Positions 61,770 to 64,000 of a stretch of DNA of 64,000 nt are shown piece by piece; the stretch's first letter is position 1; every line of letters starts with the position of its first letter. Below the pieces are notes generated by a model. That model was not told the origin of the DNA, made no database searches, and saw only the letters and a program-made list of their open reading frames with translations. The position numbers and the translations under genes were made by a program. This DNA is from Sinotaia quadrata (taxonomy: Eukaryota; Mollusca; Gastropoda; Architaenioglossa; Viviparidae), in NCBI GenBank assembly GCA_028829895.1, contig CM054180.1, forward strand, positions 116,680,473-116,744,472, read 5' to 3'.

Positions 61770-62370
61770 GACAGTACTTTTATCTCATGTCTCCTTACAT
61801 TAGCTGCAATAACATAGTTATTGTATTTGCAATCTTCCTTTGTTAGTTGTAATGGTATTGTTGCGTTAATCGGTTTGTCTGCTTAAATTATTTGTAATGA
61901 CTTTATTATGCTATACCTAAGATCTTCGTAGACTAGTTGTGATGACATGCTAATCTTAGTTTTCTTATATTAGTTGTAATGGCAATACTGTATTAATTGA
62001 ATGCCTTCGTATATTAGTTGTAATTACATTGCTATGTTAATTGTAATTGCTTCGTAGATTCGATGTGATGTCATTGCTATGTTAATTGTAATTGCTTCGT
62101 AGATTCCATGTGATGTCATTGCTATGTTAATTGTAATTGCTTTGTAGATTGGATGTAATGTCATTGCTATGTTAATCGTAATTGGTTCGTAGATTCGATG
62201 TGATGTCATTGCTATGTTAATTGTAATTGCTTCGTAGATTGGATGTGATGTCATTGCTATGTTAATTGTAATTGCTTTGTAGATTGGATGTGATGTCATT
62301 GCTATGTTAATTGTAATTGCTTTGTAGATTCGATGTAATGTCGTTGCTATGTTAATCGTAATGACTTCGT
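61770..62370. repeat. 45-bp minisatellite with decayed upstream part
   Basis: From about 62020 the unit GCTATGTTAATTGTAATTGC then TTCGTAGATTCGATGTGATG and TCATT repeats about 8 times with single-base variants. Upstream, TTAGTTGTAATG-type elements look like older diverged copies. 45 is divisible by three, so a 15-residue peptide repeat appears on the minus strand. Confidence 0.88.
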
Positions 62371-63380
62371 ATGCAAGTTATGATGACTTTGTTACCCTTC
62401 CCCGAGAGTCTTCTATAAGACTGCCACGAGAAGACCCACTGTAACGAGATATAACAGTAATGAACAGAAGCAAGGACTGTCTCCACCGTCCAAATATGTC
62501 AAGGTTGCAGGTATATTTGTACACCATCGGGTTATATCCATAGGAGGCTACTGCACTGTGCCCAATAATTCAACGGAACATTCTAAAGAAATGCAAACTT
62601 AAAAAAAGTATTTATTATATTTATCAGGAAATGATATGGAACTTTTTTCATCTTAAGCACAATTAGCAAAATTTTAACTATGAAAGAAAACTCTTTCTAA
62701 CATGCTCAGATGTAAAATTATTTTTATTATACTATCATACAAAACAATACAAAAAGCAAATCACTCGTGAACTATCGGACACACACGCATTCTCACAAGC
62801 AAGTTGAAACAAGCGAAAGCCCATCACGTGTAGAGACAAATAATCATGAATAGGCAGCATTTATAAAAAAAAAAAATATAGCAGAATATAAATTATTCTT
62901 TTAATTAAAATACATGTAGTTAGCAGCCATTCTGTATCAATGCCCTCCTTCTCGATATATAATTTTCCGCTTTTCATTCCCATGTCACCACGCTTGCCTG
63001 TCAGTTTGGTTTTCTCGTCTGCAATATCTGAAGCGCGTTGTGAAGGCTTTCCTTGCTAGTTAATTAGGATTTAGTTACGTCCTATTTGTAAATGGTCCAA
63101 GCCGTTCATTTTCCCTTCCAAAGTGGGTACAAGTCAAGTCTAGTGCACTTTAAATTCAGCAGCAAAAGTGCATGAATTTACTGGACTCTGCGTTCTCGCT
63201 AAACTGAAGCCATCTTTCGTATCAGTGCTGCATGAACAGCTCAGACAGACAGACACATGCAGACAAAAAAGGTTGTATTATTAATCATCAGATCAGGAGT
63301 GAACTGTAGCTAAAATGGACACAAGAGTGCATCTGTGATCAGAGATTGTTGATTTTGAAAATAACTGATCTGGCTCAAAT

Positions 63381-63449
<69 letters not shown>

Positions 63450-64000
63450 ATATAGATGCGTGTGTGTGTGAGTACATTGATGAATCTTTTGCAAATAGTA
63501 ACTGTGATATTATACCCAATTCCTTTTTAAAACAAAAAGGAAGCCATGTAAGTGAGACACGACAGGCTTCTGTCATTTCTCGATTTGAACACTTTAAAAA
63601 AATGTATTTCTTACACAGCATTATTTATTCTATGTCTGTCTGTCTGTCTCTCATATACAAACAAACAAACATAATTTCCACAAGCACAAAGGTGCTTATT
63701 TCCAAAACATTTGAGTCACTGACTGATCTCTGACTGTTAAATAACAGTTTAATACTCCAGCGTGAAGGAGTGAATGAGGATGGTGGGTGAGTAGGTAGGA
63801 TGGAAGGATTAGTAGGCAGCTACTTTGCCGATGTCAGTCACCTCTCTACAACCATAAACGTTTTAGCAACGACTGGGCAGAAATTTAATAGCACCCTACA
63901 GCGTTTGCCAAAAACTGGTTGGAAATGTTAATTTGCTTTGGGGTGGAGTGGATGGGTAAGTGAGAGTTTTGGAGTGACTGTGACGTAAGAAGCTCCACTC
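62371..64000. other. Terminal intergenic stretch
   Basis: Contains (CT)n at 63382-63447 and short TGTC and ACAA runs near 63630-63670. No exon, RNA gene or promoter cluster was recognised. Confidence 0.65.

Overview
This window is animal nuclear DNA. It has short exons in long introns, canonical GT-AG splice sites, low coding density, AT-rich non-coding DNA and many CA/GT, CT/GA and GATA microsatellites and minisatellites. The LIM-homeobox protein and the CHST15-type sulfotransferase resemble lophotrochozoan families. A mollusc, perhaps a gastropod, is my best inference, but the sequence does not name the species.

Layout. (1) From 1 to about 18.6 kb lies the 3' part of a plus-strand Lhx3/Lhx4 (Lim3) gene. 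Four exons carry the second LIM zinc-binding domain (9980-10182), the homeodomain split over two exons (12564-12721 and 16741-16906) and the C-terminal tail with the stop codon (17638-17984). All joints are in phase and give 290 complete residues. The exon for the first LIM domain is not in the window, so 1-9979 is probably the intron before the second-LIM exon. (2) From 18.6 to 38.1 kb I find no gene. It holds microsatellites, minisatellites (including about 18 copies of a 48-bp unit at 29.4-30.3 kb) and dispersed-repeat pieces. (3) From 47.35 down to 38.14 kb a minus-strand gene has eight coding exons that join perfectly into a 440-residue Golgi-type carbohydrate sulfotransferase of the CHST15 kind. 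It has a signal anchor, a 5'-phosphosulfate loop, a 3'-phosphate site and the family C-terminus. Its introns hold a decayed non-LTR reverse transcriptase, a near-perfect 56-bp hairpin, and a 41-bp tandem repeat that has copied the whole 3' splice site of exon 4 six times. (4) From 47.4 to 64 kb no coding exon was found. Two or three promoter-like motif clusters could start the sulfotransferase transcript, and the rest is repeats.

The two genes are not functionally linked: one encodes a neuronal transcription factor, the other a glycan-modifying enzyme. The unusual signals are the reiterated splice acceptor at 44359-44604, eleven palindromic TGACGTCA sites where about one is expected, with the same TGACGT core inside unrelated minisatellites, the intronic hairpin, and three dispersed repeat families with copies in or beside both genes. 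I did not identify an exotic biological system.
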